NCBI RefSeq assembly: GCF_003860405.1
Contig: NZ_CP034170.1
Coordinates: forward strand, 1,054,001-1,118,000
Length of the DNA stretch: 64,000 nt
Source of the DNA: Nakamurella antarctica
GTDB taxonomy: Bacteria; Actinomycetota; Actinomycetes; Mycobacteriales; Nakamurellaceae
Direction: 5' to 3'
This document shows, one piece after another, positions 12,312 to 21,899 of this stretch. Made by a program: the position numbers and the translations under genes. Under the pieces are notes generated by a model. The model worked only from the letters and a program-made list of their open reading frames with translations, had not been told where the DNA came from and did not search any database. How positions within the stretch are numbered: position 1 is the first letter of the stretch; each line of letters begins with the position of its first letter.

Positions 12312-13382
12312 ATCAGCGTCGAGCCACGCATTAATGACAGGATTCGCGTCCCTGAGGTCCGTTTAGTCGGACCCGACGGCGAAATGGTCGGGATCGTTCC
12401 GATCGGTAAGGCGCTGGATATGGCTGTCCAGGCAGATCTCGATCTGGTCGAGGTTGCGCCGACGGCCCGTCCGCCGGTTGCGAAGATCATGGATTACGGC
12501 AAATTCAAGTACGAAAACGCACAAAAGGCCCGTGAGGCCCGTCGCAATCAGGTGTTGACCGTCATCAAAGAGATGAAGCTCAGACCAAAAATCGATGGGC
12601 ACGATTACGAGACTAAAAAAGGTCACGTGGTCCGGTTCCTCAAGGTTGGCGACAAGGTCAAGGTCACGATCATGTTCCGCGGTCGGGAGCAGTCCCGTCC
12701 GGAACTGGGCTACCGCTTGCTGCAGCGGCTCGCTGGTGATGTCGCGGAGCTCGGCTTCGTTGAGAGCGCGCCGAAACAAGATGGCCGCAACATGATCATG
12801 GTGCTCGCACCGCACAAGGCTCCGGCGAAAACGCCCAGGGCGCATGCAGAGCCGGAAGTTCCTGCGAAGGTGCGCGGGGCTGCTCGGATGCCCGCTCCCG
12901 CGGACGCGCCCCCTGCGATGCAGGGTGAAAACGTGACCTCGACTGAGGCGGATGACGGTACCGAAACCGCAGTACTGGAATCCACCAGTGTGGAAACCGA
13001 AGCTGTGGAAACCGAAGCTGTGGAAACCGAAGCTGTGGAATCCGAAGCTGTGGAAACCGAAGGTTCCGAGCTAGCCAATGCTGACGCAGAGAACTCCGAC
13101 TCGCCTGCAGTGGACGTTGGGCCGGAAGTGGCCGAACCGGTCGAGCTCAAAGCTTCGGAAGCTGCTGCGGCGCCATCACTAGCGGCGCCGAAACCGACGG
13201 CCGCAAGGACGCCGGCACCTAAGCCCGCAGCCGCAAAGCCCGCAGCCGCAAAGCCCGCAGCTGCAAAGCCTGCGGCCGCAAGGACGCCGGCACCTAAGCC
13301 TGCAGCCGCAAAGCCTGCAGCTCCAAAACCAGCGCCCAAGCCCAAACCGGCCGCGAAACCAGCGGCTACACCGGGTAACTAA
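12312..13382 (+). CDS. infC: Translation initiation factor IF-3, AUC start and long C-terminal tail
   Basis: IF3 binds the 30S subunit and checks the initiator codon. The conserved start [20 protein letters not shown] lies just after ATC 12312, which has AGGAGG 5 nt upstream; no ATG, GTG or TTG fits the family start. Non-AUG starts are known for infC (AUU in E. coli), where IF3 represses its own translation. N- and C-domains occupy residues 1 to about 175. Beyond them is an unusual tail of about 180 residues: first acidic (five VETEA-type repeats), then a Lys/Ala/Pro-rich histone-H1-like stretch of KPAAA units. Total 356 residues against about 180 in the usual protein. Confidence 0.93.
   Translation: MSVEPRINDRIRVPEVRLVGPDGEMVGIVPIGKALDMAVQADLDLVEVAPTARPPVAKIMDYGKFKYENAQKAREARRNQVLTVIKEMKLRPKIDGHDYETKKGHVVRFLKVGDKVKVTIMFRGREQSRPELGYRLLQRLAGDVAELGFVESAPKQDGRNMIMVLAPHKAPAKTPRAHAEPEVPAKVRGAARMPAPADAPPAMQGENVTSTEADDGTETAVLESTSVETEAVETEAVETEAVESEAVETEGSELANADAENSDSPAVDVGPEVAEPVELKASEAAAAPSLAAPKPTAARTPAPKPAAAKPAAAKPAAAKPAAARTPAPKPAAAKPAAPKPAPKPKPAAKPAATPGN
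12990..13064 (+). repeat. Five 15-bp tandem repeats in infC (acidic part)
   Basis: Unit GTGGAAACCGAAGCT, encoding VETEA, at 12990, 13005, 13020, 13035 (one change, VESEA) and 13050 (ends GGT). In frame. Confidence 0.93.
13201..13350 (+). repeat. Lys/Ala/Pro repeats in infC (basic part)
   Basis: Repeated 15-bp GCCGCAAAGCCCGCA-like units encode AAKPA, interspersed with two copies of a segment encoding [14 protein letters not shown]. The composition resembles histone-H1-like bacterial tails. Confidence 0.85.
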
Positions 13383-13500
13383 TTCACAATGACTTCAGGG
13401 AATGTCCGTCACCGGAGTCTCCCTACCGTGCCGGTGGAATTCATCGGCACCCGTTCCTCGAACTCGGGGGGCGGGATGCACGCAGATCAGCGAGGAAGAA

Positions 13501-13695
13501 ATGCCTAAGCAGAAGACACATTCGGGGATGAAGAAGCGGGTCAAGATGACCGGCTCCGGCAAACTCGTTCGCGAACAGGCCAACAAGCGCCACTTGCTCG
13601 AGGTCAAGTCCTCGACCCGCAAGCGTCGTGTTGATGGCATGACCGATGTTGCCAAGGTTGATGTGCCGCGCGTCAAGCGCATGCTCGGTATCTAA
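13501..13695 (+). CDS. rpmI: Ribosomal protein L35
   Basis: 64 residues; [22 protein letters not shown] is the conserved L35 start, with a highly basic body. ATG 13501 follows GAGGAAGAA. Second gene of the infC-rpmI-rplT operon; 118 nt after infC. Confidence 0.96.
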   Translation: MPKQKTHSGMKKRVKMTGSGKLVREQANKRHLLEVKSSTRKRRVDGMTDVAKVDVPRVKRMLGI

Positions 13696-13791
13696 TACCG
13701 CATCAGCAGTAAGTATTTTCCAGACTTCCCCTTCCCGAATGTCCATGCGCGAGTTGCGAAGCTCGCGTCGAAGTAGAAAGACAGGTGTGCC

Positions 13792-14181
13792 GTGGCACGC
13801 GTCAAAAGGGCGGTAAACGCCCATAAGAAGCGCCGCACAACTCTGGAGCGCGCTGCGGGTTATCGCGGCCAGCGTTCCAGGCTGTACCGCAAGGCTAAAG
13901 AGCAGATTCTGCACTCGCTCAACTACGCCTACAACGACCGTCGCAAGCGTAAGAACGATTTCCGCAAGCTCTGGATCGCGCGCATCAACGCAGCGGCCCG
14001 TGCACACGGCATGACGTACAACCGTTTCATCCAGGGGTTAAATCTTGCAGGCGTTGAGGTTGACCGCAAGGTCCTCGCCGAACTGGCCGTGCACGAAGAC
14101 GTTGCCTTCGCCGCTTTGGTGAAGATCGCTCGTGAAGCAGTGCCCTCGGTGGGCGATGCAAATGCTGAGAGTGCAGCCTGA
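13792..14181 (+). CDS. rplT: Ribosomal protein L20
   Basis: 129 residues starting [14 protein letters not shown], with [15 protein letters not shown] and the C-terminal [18 protein letters not shown] segment of L20. GTG start. An early 50S assembly protein; in some bacteria L20 represses its own operon. A clear hairpin follows 23 nt after the stop. Confidence 0.97.
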   Translation: MARVKRAVNAHKKRRTTLERAAGYRGQRSRLYRKAKEQILHSLNYAYNDRRKRKNDFRKLWIARINAAARAHGMTYNRFIQGLNLAGVEVDRKVLAELAVHEDVAFAALVKIAREAVPSVGDANAESAA

Positions 14182-14204
14182 GCGCCAATGAGCGCCCCCG
14201 CCGA

Positions 14205-14242
14205 CGCCCGACCGGTACTCCGGCCGGGCGTTCGGTTTCTTT
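14205..14242 (+). terminator. Terminator after rplT
   Basis: CGCCCG-A-CCGG, loop TACT, CCGG-C-CGGGCG, then a T-rich run (TTCGGTTTCTTT). It closes the infC-rpmI-rplT operon and abuts the presumed start of the next gene. Confidence 0.75.
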
Positions 14243-15182
14243 GGGCCGCTCCGACTCGGGTCGGGATTTCTCAGGCCTGCCGGTAGGTAAGTCCGCGTCC
14301 TCATCAAGGGACGCCGAATTCCTGCATGAAGGACCTGATCTGGAGGCCGACGACGTCGTCGATGGCGCGCTCGGTGAACGTAGCCCGCGGATCGCGGCGG
14401 CTCACCGATTGCTCCGTCGATCGCGCAGGACCGAGGCCGGGGAGTTCTTGGCCGAGGGAGCGCAGGCAGTCGGCGAAGCCATTGCCTATGCAAGGAACAA
14501 CCCGGGCATCGTGCACGAGCTCTACATGACCTCGGATGCTGCGACCAAGCACGTAGATCTGGTGCGGGCAGCGTTCGCGGCCGGCATTGAAGTCACGGTT
14601 GTCACCACGCGGGCTGCGTCTTTCCTTTCGGATACTCAGGCACCGCAGGGATTATTCATTCGGAGCAAAGCCATCGATGTTTCGCTGGCCCAGGCGGTCA
14701 GCAGCGGCGTCAAGCTCGTTGCTGTGCTCGTGGATGCCAACGATCCCGGCAATGCCGGAACCGTCGTGCGTCTCGCCGACGCCTCGGGGGCAGATGCGGT
14801 GATCTTCGCGGGCGATTCGGTGGACTTTTACAATCCCAAGGCCGTTCGCGCCTCCGCGGGTTCAATATTTCACCTGCCGATCGTCCGTGCGGGTGATCCA
14901 TTGGAGCTCATGGCGGAACTGTCAGCTGCAGGACTAAGTGTTCTGGCCACTACTGGCGGTGCTGAAGTGGATCTGGATCAAGCACGCAATGACGGGCTTT
15001 TGGACCTGCCCACCGCATGGATCTTCGGATCGGAAGCCCATGGCCTGCCCGAGTCCGTGATTGAAGCAGCCGACGAGGCAGTCAAGGTCCCAATCCATGG
15101 CAAGGCAGAGTCGCTGAACCTGGCGACAGCTGCCGCCCTGTGTCTTTACGCCTCGGCGTCAACCCAAAGACACCAGGGCTGA
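14241..15182 (+). CDS. SpoU/TrmH-family RNA 2'-O-methyltransferase
   Basis: A SPOUT-fold RNA ribose methyltransferase, a frequent neighbour of rplT in actinobacteria. The N-terminal substrate-binding domain starts near SPRIAAAHRLLRRSRR; the catalytic knot motifs are DANDPGNAGTVVRLADASGADAV, the IFGSEAHGLP motif 2, and VPIHGKAESLNLATAAA motif 3. The start is uncertain: TTG 14241 is the only in-frame standard start, but it has no Shine-Dalgarno, falls at the end of the rplT terminator and gives about 45 residues that do not look conserved. The true start may be an internal non-canonical codon. Confidence 0.88.
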   Translation: MGRSDSGRDFSGLPVGKSASSSRDAEFLHEGPDLEADDVVDGALGERSPRIAAAHRLLRRSRRTEAGEFLAEGAQAVGEAIAYARNNPGIVHELYMTSDAATKHVDLVRAAFAAGIEVTVVTTRAASFLSDTQAPQGLFIRSKAIDVSLAQAVSSGVKLVAVLVDANDPGNAGTVVRLADASGADAVIFAGDSVDFYNPKAVRASAGSIFHLPIVRAGDPLELMAELSAAGLSVLATTGGAEVDLDQARNDGLLDLPTAWIFGSEAHGLPESVIEAADEAVKVPIHGKAESLNLATAAALCLYASASTQRHQG

Positions 15183-15223
15183 TCGTTCGGAGCTCGCGGA
15201 AGAGTTGTCACAGAGGGAGAAAC

Positions 15224-15254
15224 AGCGGTGCGGGCCCCCGGGCGCCGCACCGCT
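15224..15254 (+). terminator. Hairpin between convergent genes
   Basis: AGCGGTGCGG and CCGCACCGCT form a perfect 10-bp stem with an 11-nt GC loop between the convergent methyltransferase and PemK-like genes. No U-tract on either side, so termination is plausible but unproven. Confidence 0.45.
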
Positions 15255-15299
15255 GCACTCTGCACCGCTGCACTCTGCGCCGGGCACCGCTGCACTCTG
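15248..15299. repeat. Three copies of a 15-bp repeat
   Basis: CACCGCTGCACTCTG at 15248, 15263 and 15285, non-coding, directly after the hairpin and before the end of the convergent PemK-like gene. The first copy overlaps the hairpin's right arm, so the repeat may derive from duplication of that arm. Confidence 0.85.
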
Positions 15300-15309
15300 C
15301 GCCGGCCGC

Positions 15310-15897
15310 CTAGCTCCACCGATAGCGCGTTGTCAATGCCGCCTTCACGAGATCGAATCGAGGCCTGTCGAGCGACGCAGCTTCGCGCCGCATGCCTTGG
15401 GGGTGTACCGAGAAGACGCGATCGATGTTGATCCAACTCGGACGGCCTTCGCCGTCCCAGTTGCCCGAACCGATTGATACGAACTCCGAATCCCCGTCAT
15501 GCTGCTTACTCGTCAGCTGCACAGCCAGTACATTTCCCGTCGGCAGAGTGGCTACTACCAGCACCGGGCGGTCTTTACCGCGGCCATCGCGTTCCTCGAA
15601 GGGCACCCAGGTCCACACGATTTCTCCCGGGTCGGGATCTCCATCCACCTTGGGCGAGTACGTCATTCTGACGGCTCCCACGTTCGATGGATCTACCTCC
15701 AACGTCGCTGTAGGACCATAGCGACCCGATTCGGCTTGGTCAGCAGGGGATGCATGGGTGGCGCCGGTCGGCTTCACCTGGCCCTGCCTGGGAGCTACCG
15801 GGGGCCTAGGTGGTGGCGGCTTTCTCGACGTCGGCGCTGTCAAGGTCTCGACTACGGAGCGAAGGAGTTTGGCCAGGAAGCTACTGGTACTAGACAT
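15310..15897 (-). CDS. PemK/MazF-like protein, no partner antitoxin
   Basis: 195 residues from ATG 15897. The C-terminal 110 residues have the PemK/MazF fold pattern: PGEIVWTWVPFEERDGRGKDRPVLVVA, QLTSKQHD, a WD/GRPSWI strand and a DRPRFDLV helix. The first 75 residues are a basic and Pro-rich extension (KPPPPRPPVAP). PemK/MazF toxins are mRNA endonucleases, but this long solitary form near pheS is widespread in actinobacteria and may not be a toxin. No antitoxin-like small gene is adjacent. TTG 15921 is an alternative start. Confidence 0.75.
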   Translation of the reverse strand: MSSTSSFLAKLLRSVVETLTAPTSRKPPPPRPPVAPRQGQVKPTGATHASPADQAESGRYGPTATLEVDPSNVGAVRMTYSPKVDGDPDPGEIVWTWVPFEERDGRGKDRPVLVVATLPTGNVLAVQLTSKQHDGDSEFVSIGSGNWDGEGRPSWINIDRVFSVHPQGMRREAASLDRPRFDLVKAALTTRYRWS

Positions 15898-16057
15898 AAT
15901 CGACGACCCTACCGGCCGCAAGGAGCAGCGAGTGGGAGTGGTGTGGTGGCAGGATCAATTATGCTCACGCGGTCTGATTAACGCACTAAGCGCTCACGAG
16001 GCCGGTGGGTTACGAGCGCGTGATGAAAGTCCTGGTTCGTAGCGATGCGGGAACTAA

Positions 16058-17155
<1,098 letters not shown>

Positions 17156-17160
17156 TTTCG

Positions 17161-19683
17161 ATGCGCGCGCCCCTGGAATGGCTACTCAAGTACGTGGCAC
17201 TGCCCGCTGACACCACTATTGAACAGATCAGTGATGCCTTCATTCGGATGGGCCACGAGGTCGAGGGTGTGCACACGCCGCCGCCCACCGTGGGCCAACT
17301 GGTGATCGGTCATGTCCGCAGCATTGAGGAGCTCACCGAGTTCAAGAAGCCCATCAGGTTCTGTCGTGTTGCGGTCGGCGCTGGCAACGGCGAGCTCGGC
17401 GAGGATGGCACTGCAACGGACGAGCGCGGGATCATTTGCGGCGCAAGGAATTTCGTCGAGGGCGACAAGGTGGTGGTGGCGCTACCGGGCACCACGCTGC
17501 CAGGAGACTTCACTATTGCATCCCGTTCGACGTACGGGCGGATTTCCGACGGCATGATTTGCTCGGCAGCCGAGCTGGGGGTCGGGACCGACCACGACGG
17601 CATCATTGTGCTCGACGACGACGCCGAGGTTGGCAGCGACGCCCGGGAACTAATCGGCGGCTCCGACACCACCTTCGAACTGGCGGTGACACCGGATCGT
17701 GGCTATGCGCTGTCGATCCGGGGGCTTGCCAGGGAATTGGCTGCAGCCTTTGCGGTTCCGTTCACCGATCCCGCTCGTGTCGCGCTAAAGACAGAGGTGA
17801 AGACAGAGGTAACCGGCGACCATGCGTGGCCGGTCCGGATTGACGACCCGCAGGGCTGCGACAGGTTCGTGATGGTCAGGGTTTGCGATGTCGACCCGCA
17901 GGCGCGAAGCCCGTACTGGCTACGCAGGCGGTTGGCCGCGGCAGGAATTCGGGCGATCTCGCTCGCTGTCGACGTCACCAATTACGTGATGGTCGAGTTG
18001 GGTCAACCACTGCACGCTTTTGACGCGGCAGCACTCTCCGGCGACATCGTGGTCCGGCGAGCGGTAGCGGGGGAGATGCTCAGCACCCTGGACGGGGTCA
18101 CCCGCACCCTGCGCGACACCGACCTGGTGGTGGCCGACGATTCAGGCGCCATCTCTATCGCCGGTGTCATGGGCGGAGCGAGTACCGAAATTTCTGATGC
18201 GACTACAGACGTCCTGATCGAAGCGGCCCATTGGACCCCTCCGGTCATCTCCCGGACTGCCCGCCGACTCAAATTACCCTCCGAGGCATCCCGTCGTTTC
18301 GAGCGGGCGGTCGATCCTGCTATCACCGCTGTTGCCGCCGAAGCCGCCGCCGCTTTGCTAGTGGCCCACGGAGGCGGGCGGGTGTGGTCGAACCGTACCG
18401 ACGTCGGTAATCCGAAGGCTTCGGAAGTCGTCGTGCTTCCTATTGGCGAGCCCGAGCGCATTGTGGGCCGCCCTTTCGGCCCGGGCGTGACAGCGCGCCG
18501 GCTGTCTCAGGTGGGTTGCACCATTGAGGCAAAGGCCGACGAGACCGGTTCGTCGATCCTGTTGGTGACACCGCCCACGTGGCGTCCAGACCTGTTGCGC
18601 ACCGCCGATTTGGTCGAAGAGATCGCCCGGCTCGAAGGGTACGACTCCATTGATTCGATCTTGCCGGTCGCGCCTGCTGGCACAGGGCTGACCCCGACGC
18701 AGCGCCGAGAGCGCGCCGTCGCGTCGGATCTAGCTTCCGCAGGTTTAGTGGAGATACTCGCCTTCCCGTTCGTGGGTCCGAAGGACTTCGATCAGCTCGG
18801 TTTGCCAGCAGATGACATCCGTCGGCGGGCGGCTTCGTTGCTCAATCCCCTGGATTCGGAACGGCCGTCCATGCGAACGACTCTGCTGCCGGGTCTGCTA
18901 GAAACCCTGACACGCAACCTTTCTCGCGGATCCAAAGATCTCGCTCTGTTCGAACTGGGCACAGTGTTCTTACCGAAGTCGAACGCACCCAGGCCGCCGC
19001 AACTGTCCGCCGGACAGCCACCAACCCCGCAGGAACGCGCCGTGTTGGATGCGAGCATTCCCGCTCAGCCGCAGCACGTGGCGGCAGTGTTGGTGGGCAA
19101 CGTTGATCACTCCGGCTGGTGGGGCGCGGGGCGACCGGCCACCTGGTCAGATGCTATCGAATTGGCGCGTCGCATCGGCCGTGCCGCAGGCATCGAATTG
19201 TCGGTGGTGGCCGCCGACAATGCGCCGTGGCACCCGGGCAGGTGCGCGAGCATCAGGGTGGGCGACTGGCCGGTGGGATACGCCGGCGAGCTGCACCCCG
19301 CCGTAGTGGAGCGCTTAGGCTTGCCACCCCGCACAGTGGTGCTGGAGCTCAACCTGAGCGCACTGCCCGTGAGAACAGCGCCGGTGCCGCCAGCAATCAC
19401 CAGCTTCCCCGCGGTCAACATGGATGTTGCACTGGTGGTGGATGAGAGCGTGACCGCAGCGGCGTTGACGGCAGTTTTGCTTGACGGAGGGGGTGATCTG
19501 CTCGACTCCGTTCGACTCTTCGACGTCTACCAGGGCGCCCAAGTGCCCGTTGGCCAGAAGTCGCTGGCGTTCGCGTTAGTGATTCGATCCAGCGAGCGCA
19601 CATTAACCGCAGCCGAGGCGACTCAGGTCCGGGACAGCGCCGTTGCCGCCGCTGCAGCTGCATTCAAGGCAACCCAACGATGA
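17161..19683 (+). CDS. pheT: Phenylalanyl-tRNA synthetase beta subunit
   Basis: 840 residues from ATG 17161 (MRAPLEWLLKYV, family-like), with CGGAGG 10 nt upstream; a TTG at 17152 overlaps the pheS stop but is too close to the Shine-Dalgarno. Domains in order: B1, tRNA-binding OB fold (VIGHVRSIEELTEFKKPIRFC), B3/B4 editing domain, B5, catalytic-like core and the C-terminal anticodon-binding FDX-ACB domain (FPAVNMDVALVVDE to the end). Confidence 0.96.
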   Translation: MRAPLEWLLKYVALPADTTIEQISDAFIRMGHEVEGVHTPPPTVGQLVIGHVRSIEELTEFKKPIRFCRVAVGAGNGELGEDGTATDERGIICGARNFVEGDKVVVALPGTTLPGDFTIASRSTYGRISDGMICSAAELGVGTDHDGIIVLDDDAEVGSDARELIGGSDTTFELAVTPDRGYALSIRGLARELAAAFAVPFTDPARVALKTEVKTEVTGDHAWPVRIDDPQGCDRFVMVRVCDVDPQARSPYWLRRRLAAAGIRAISLAVDVTNYVMVELGQPLHAFDAAALSGDIVVRRAVAGEMLSTLDGVTRTLRDTDLVVADDSGAISIAGVMGGASTEISDATTDVLIEAAHWTPPVISRTARRLKLPSEASRRFERAVDPAITAVAAEAAAALLVAHGGGRVWSNRTDVGNPKASEVVVLPIGEPERIVGRPFGPGVTARRLSQVGCTIEAKADETGSSILLVTPPTWRPDLLRTADLVEEIARLEGYDSIDSILPVAPAGTGLTPTQRRERAVASDLASAGLVEILAFPFVGPKDFDQLGLPADDIRRRAASLLNPLDSERPSMRTTLLPGLLETLTRNLSRGSKDLALFELGTVFLPKSNAPRPPQLSAGQPPTPQERAVLDASIPAQPQHVAAVLVGNVDHSGWWGAGRPATWSDAIELARRIGRAAGIELSVVAADNAPWHPGRCASIRVGDWPVGYAGELHPAVVERLGLPPRTVVLELNLSALPVRTAPVPPAITSFPAVNMDVALVVDESVTAAALTAVLLDGGGDLLDSVRLFDVYQGAQVPVGQKSLAFALVIRSSERTLTAAEATQVRDSAVAAAAAAFKATQR

Positions 19684-19717
19684 ACACTGCTGGCGGTAGA
19701 ACTGGTGGGAGGCTGAA

Positions 19718-20332
19718 ATGAACGAGACATTTACGTTGCCTCGAGAACTGACCAAGCGGATTGACGCGGCGGGGTACTACCCGGCCTTCGTGGCCGATGT
19801 CCTTGACATTGCGGTGGCCGGCGAGCAGGTTACGGACTTTCTCGTGCACGGCGAGACAACCTTCGATAGTGAGTCGATTCGTCGCCATCTGTCTGTCTTG
19901 GTGCTGACACCCACGCGCCTGGTATTTGTTCACGCAGACGACCACGGAGACGATCTCAATCCCGGCGACGACATGCCGGTGCCCGCGCCAGCGGCGCATG
20001 GCGTGGCAACCTCGGAGGCGGTGCCTCTGGACTCGGTGCGGACGGTGATGTTGACCCATGTTGTTGCCGATCCCGCGAAGTATCGCAGCGGTGGATTGGG
20101 CCGCGAGATGACGTTAACCATTGGCTGGGGTGGAGTTGCCCGTGTCGATTTGGAGGCGGCGTCGTGTCCGGATCCAAATTGCGACGCCGACCATGGCTAC
20201 ACCGGAACGCTCACGGGTGACGATCTAGCGATCCGGATCAGCGCCGATGCGGAAGGCACGGGCGCCGTTGCTGATGCTCTGCGCTTCACACGTTCGCTCT
20301 CAGCGGCGACTGCGCGCACCGCTGGTCGGTGA
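19718..20332 (+). CDS. DUF5998 family protein
   Basis: 204 residues, cytoplasmic. Recognisable family features: a GYYPAFVADVLDIAVAGEQV start, HGETTFDSESIRRHLSVLVLTPTRLVFVHADDH, and a Cys-rich CPDPNCDADHGYTG segment that may bind metal. Found as a conserved single-copy gene in many actinobacteria; sometimes labelled phosphodiesterase without support I can see. It follows pheT and converges on the flavoprotein gene. Confidence 0.75.
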   Translation: MNETFTLPRELTKRIDAAGYYPAFVADVLDIAVAGEQVTDFLVHGETTFDSESIRRHLSVLVLTPTRLVFVHADDHGDDLNPGDDMPVPAPAAHGVATSEAVPLDSVRTVMLTHVVADPAKYRSGGLGREMTLTIGWGGVARVDLEAASCPDPNCDADHGYTGTLTGDDLAIRISADAEGTGAVADALRFTRSLSAATARTAGR

Positions 20333-20373
20333 CGTTCCCTGGTGGCCCCCCAGCCTCGCTTCCTCTGATGTAG

Positions 20374-21393
20374 TCAGCGAGCAAGTCGATTCACCACATG
20401 ACGAAACACTGCGGGAGCCACGCCAGCGGCCGGCACAATGGCGGGCCGAAGGACAGGATTGCGGGCGACGGCAAGAAGCGTATGGGTAATGCGGCGGTAG
20501 TCCCTCGTGGATTTCGCGTAGGCGGCCTCGTAGAGCTCGGGTGAGCCAAGAACGAGGCAGTCAACCAGCTTCTCTGCGCATTTGACGGCGGTGGAGATCC
20601 CGTCGCCGGTCAGCGCGTCGATGTAGCCGGCGGCATCGCCCACCAAAAGTATTCGGCCCGCCGTCTGTCCGCTGGCTCGTTGCAGCAGGGGGCCGGCGCC
20701 TCTGGTGGTGGTGGCGGCATGGGCGGGCAGGCGCTCCAACAGTTGCGGAAAATCAGCGAGCTGGTCGGAAAACGACCGACGATCGGAGCTGAGAACGGCT
20801 ACCCCTACCAGGTTGTCGGCAACCGGGGTGACGTACGCTTCGCTCCTCTTGCCCCAGTACACCTGCACCATGTCAGACCAGGGCGCGCATTCGTAGTGTT
20901 GGCGAAGCCCCCACCGTTTGCGCCGAGGCGCAGGCTTGAGCGTCATCCCGAGCCGGTCGCGGATGGGGGAGTGCAGGCCGTCGGCGGCGGCGAGATATCG
21001 CGCGCTGATACCGCCGGCACTGACACTGCTCGAATTCTGGGTTAACGGCAGTGCCGATGCCCTTCGCACTTCGATGCCAGCGTCTTGGACGGCGTGAAGC
21101 ATGGCCGTTTGCAGTGTGGTGCGGCGAACTCCCATCCCCGTCCCATCGCTGAAAGGCGCTATGGCGGTGCGGGAGTGGTTCGAGAATTGAATGCCTCGCA
21201 GCGGCCGACCGTGAAGCGATATTTTGAGATCCGTCAGCGCGCGCACTCCGGCGGGCATCAGCCCTTCGCCACAGGCTTTGTCGATCGGGGGCTGCCGAGT
21301 TTCCAGAACGAGAACCTCAAGTCCGGCGCGGTGTGCGTACAGCGCGGTCGCTAGTCCAGCCGGGCCCGCACCCGCGATCAGCAGATCGATCAT
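20374..21393 (-). CDS. FAD-dependent hydroxylase/reductase (AgqC/SrsC-like)
   Basis: 339-residue flavoprotein of the geranylgeranyl-reductase/PHBH superfamily. An N-terminal dinucleotide fold (LLIAGAGPAGLATALYA), the DKACGEGLMPAG segment, and the second FAD motif RILLVGDAAGYIDALTGDGIS are clear. It overlaps the upstream methyltransferase gene by 4 nt and ends a three-gene unit with a type III PKS. By analogy with SrsC of Streptomyces and AgqC of Actinoplanes it would hydroxylate the phenolic ring; that role is inferred from context. Confidence 0.85.
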   Translation of the reverse strand: MIDLLIAGAGPAGLATALYAHRAGLEVLVLETRQPPIDKACGEGLMPAGVRALTDLKISLHGRPLRGIQFSNHSRTAIAPFSDGTGMGVRRTTLQTAMLHAVQDAGIEVRRASALPLTQNSSSVSAGGISARYLAAADGLHSPIRDRLGMTLKPAPRRKRWGLRQHYECAPWSDMVQVYWGKRSEAYVTPVADNLVGVAVLSSDRRSFSDQLADFPQLLERLPAHAATTTRGAGPLLQRASGQTAGRILLVGDAAGYIDALTGDGISTAVKCAEKLVDCLVLGSPELYEAAYAKSTRDYRRITHTLLAVARNPVLRPAIVPAAGVAPAVFRHVVNRLAR

Positions 21394-21899
21394 GTTCCGG
21401 CCAATGCACGGTTCTCGGCCTTGATGCGGACAGTGAGCAAACCGGCGTTGAGCAGGGTGAAAGCTGTTGCGGTGATACGTGCATCAAACACCAGCGGCAG
21501 AGCAACGCCTTCGGCAATGACCGCGACGTAGTTGGGGTGGGAGAAATATCGGTAGGGGCCGCTGCGGACTAGCGGCGTGCCTGGTACCACCACGATTTTG
21601 GTGCTCCACGAGCGGCCCAACGTGGTGATGCACCACCATCTCAGCCCTTGCGCAAGCACCGCAACGGACAACATTGGCCAGCCTATTCGCGGGCGAAACT
21701 TCCTTCTCTTCGCCAGCGCCTCGATGGCGCATCCCGCGAGCAAGCCGGAGTGCAACGCGACCATCACAGGGTAGTGACCCGAGCCGGTTTCGCGCCCGCC
21801 CCGAGCCAAGCTCCACGCGATGTTTCGTTTCGAGACACGGAGCTCGATGAGCCGCTCGACGCCGGTTGCAGCGACGAGCGCCAAGTACGGTTTCACCAT
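21390..21899 (-). CDS. Isoprenylcysteine carboxyl methyltransferase-like membrane enzyme (AgqB/SrsB-like)
   Basis: 169 residues from ATG 21899, whose ATGGTGA overlaps the PKS stop by 7 nt. Several hydrophobic helices and the C-terminal ICMT-type SAM-binding pattern (SGPYRYFSHPNYVAVIAEGVALPL, then ENRAL). ICMT-like partners of type III PKSs O-methylate alkylresorcinols in Streptomyces (SrsB), so it is probably a lipid O-methyltransferase. The frame is open to 22139 inside the PKS gene, but the overlap start is more natural. Confidence 0.85.
   Translation of the reverse strand: MVKPYLALVAATGVERLIELRVSKRNIAWSLARGGRETGSGHYPVMVALHSGLLAGCAIEALAKRRKFRPRIGWPMLSVAVLAQGLRWWCITTLGRSWSTKIVVVPGTPLVRSGPYRYFSHPNYVAVIAEGVALPLVFDARITATAFTLLNAGLLTVRIKAENRALAGT

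Noticed and set aside
12990-13350. CRISPR-like repeat array in infC
   Set aside because: The repeats are contiguous, in frame and without spacers, so they are coding minisatellites.
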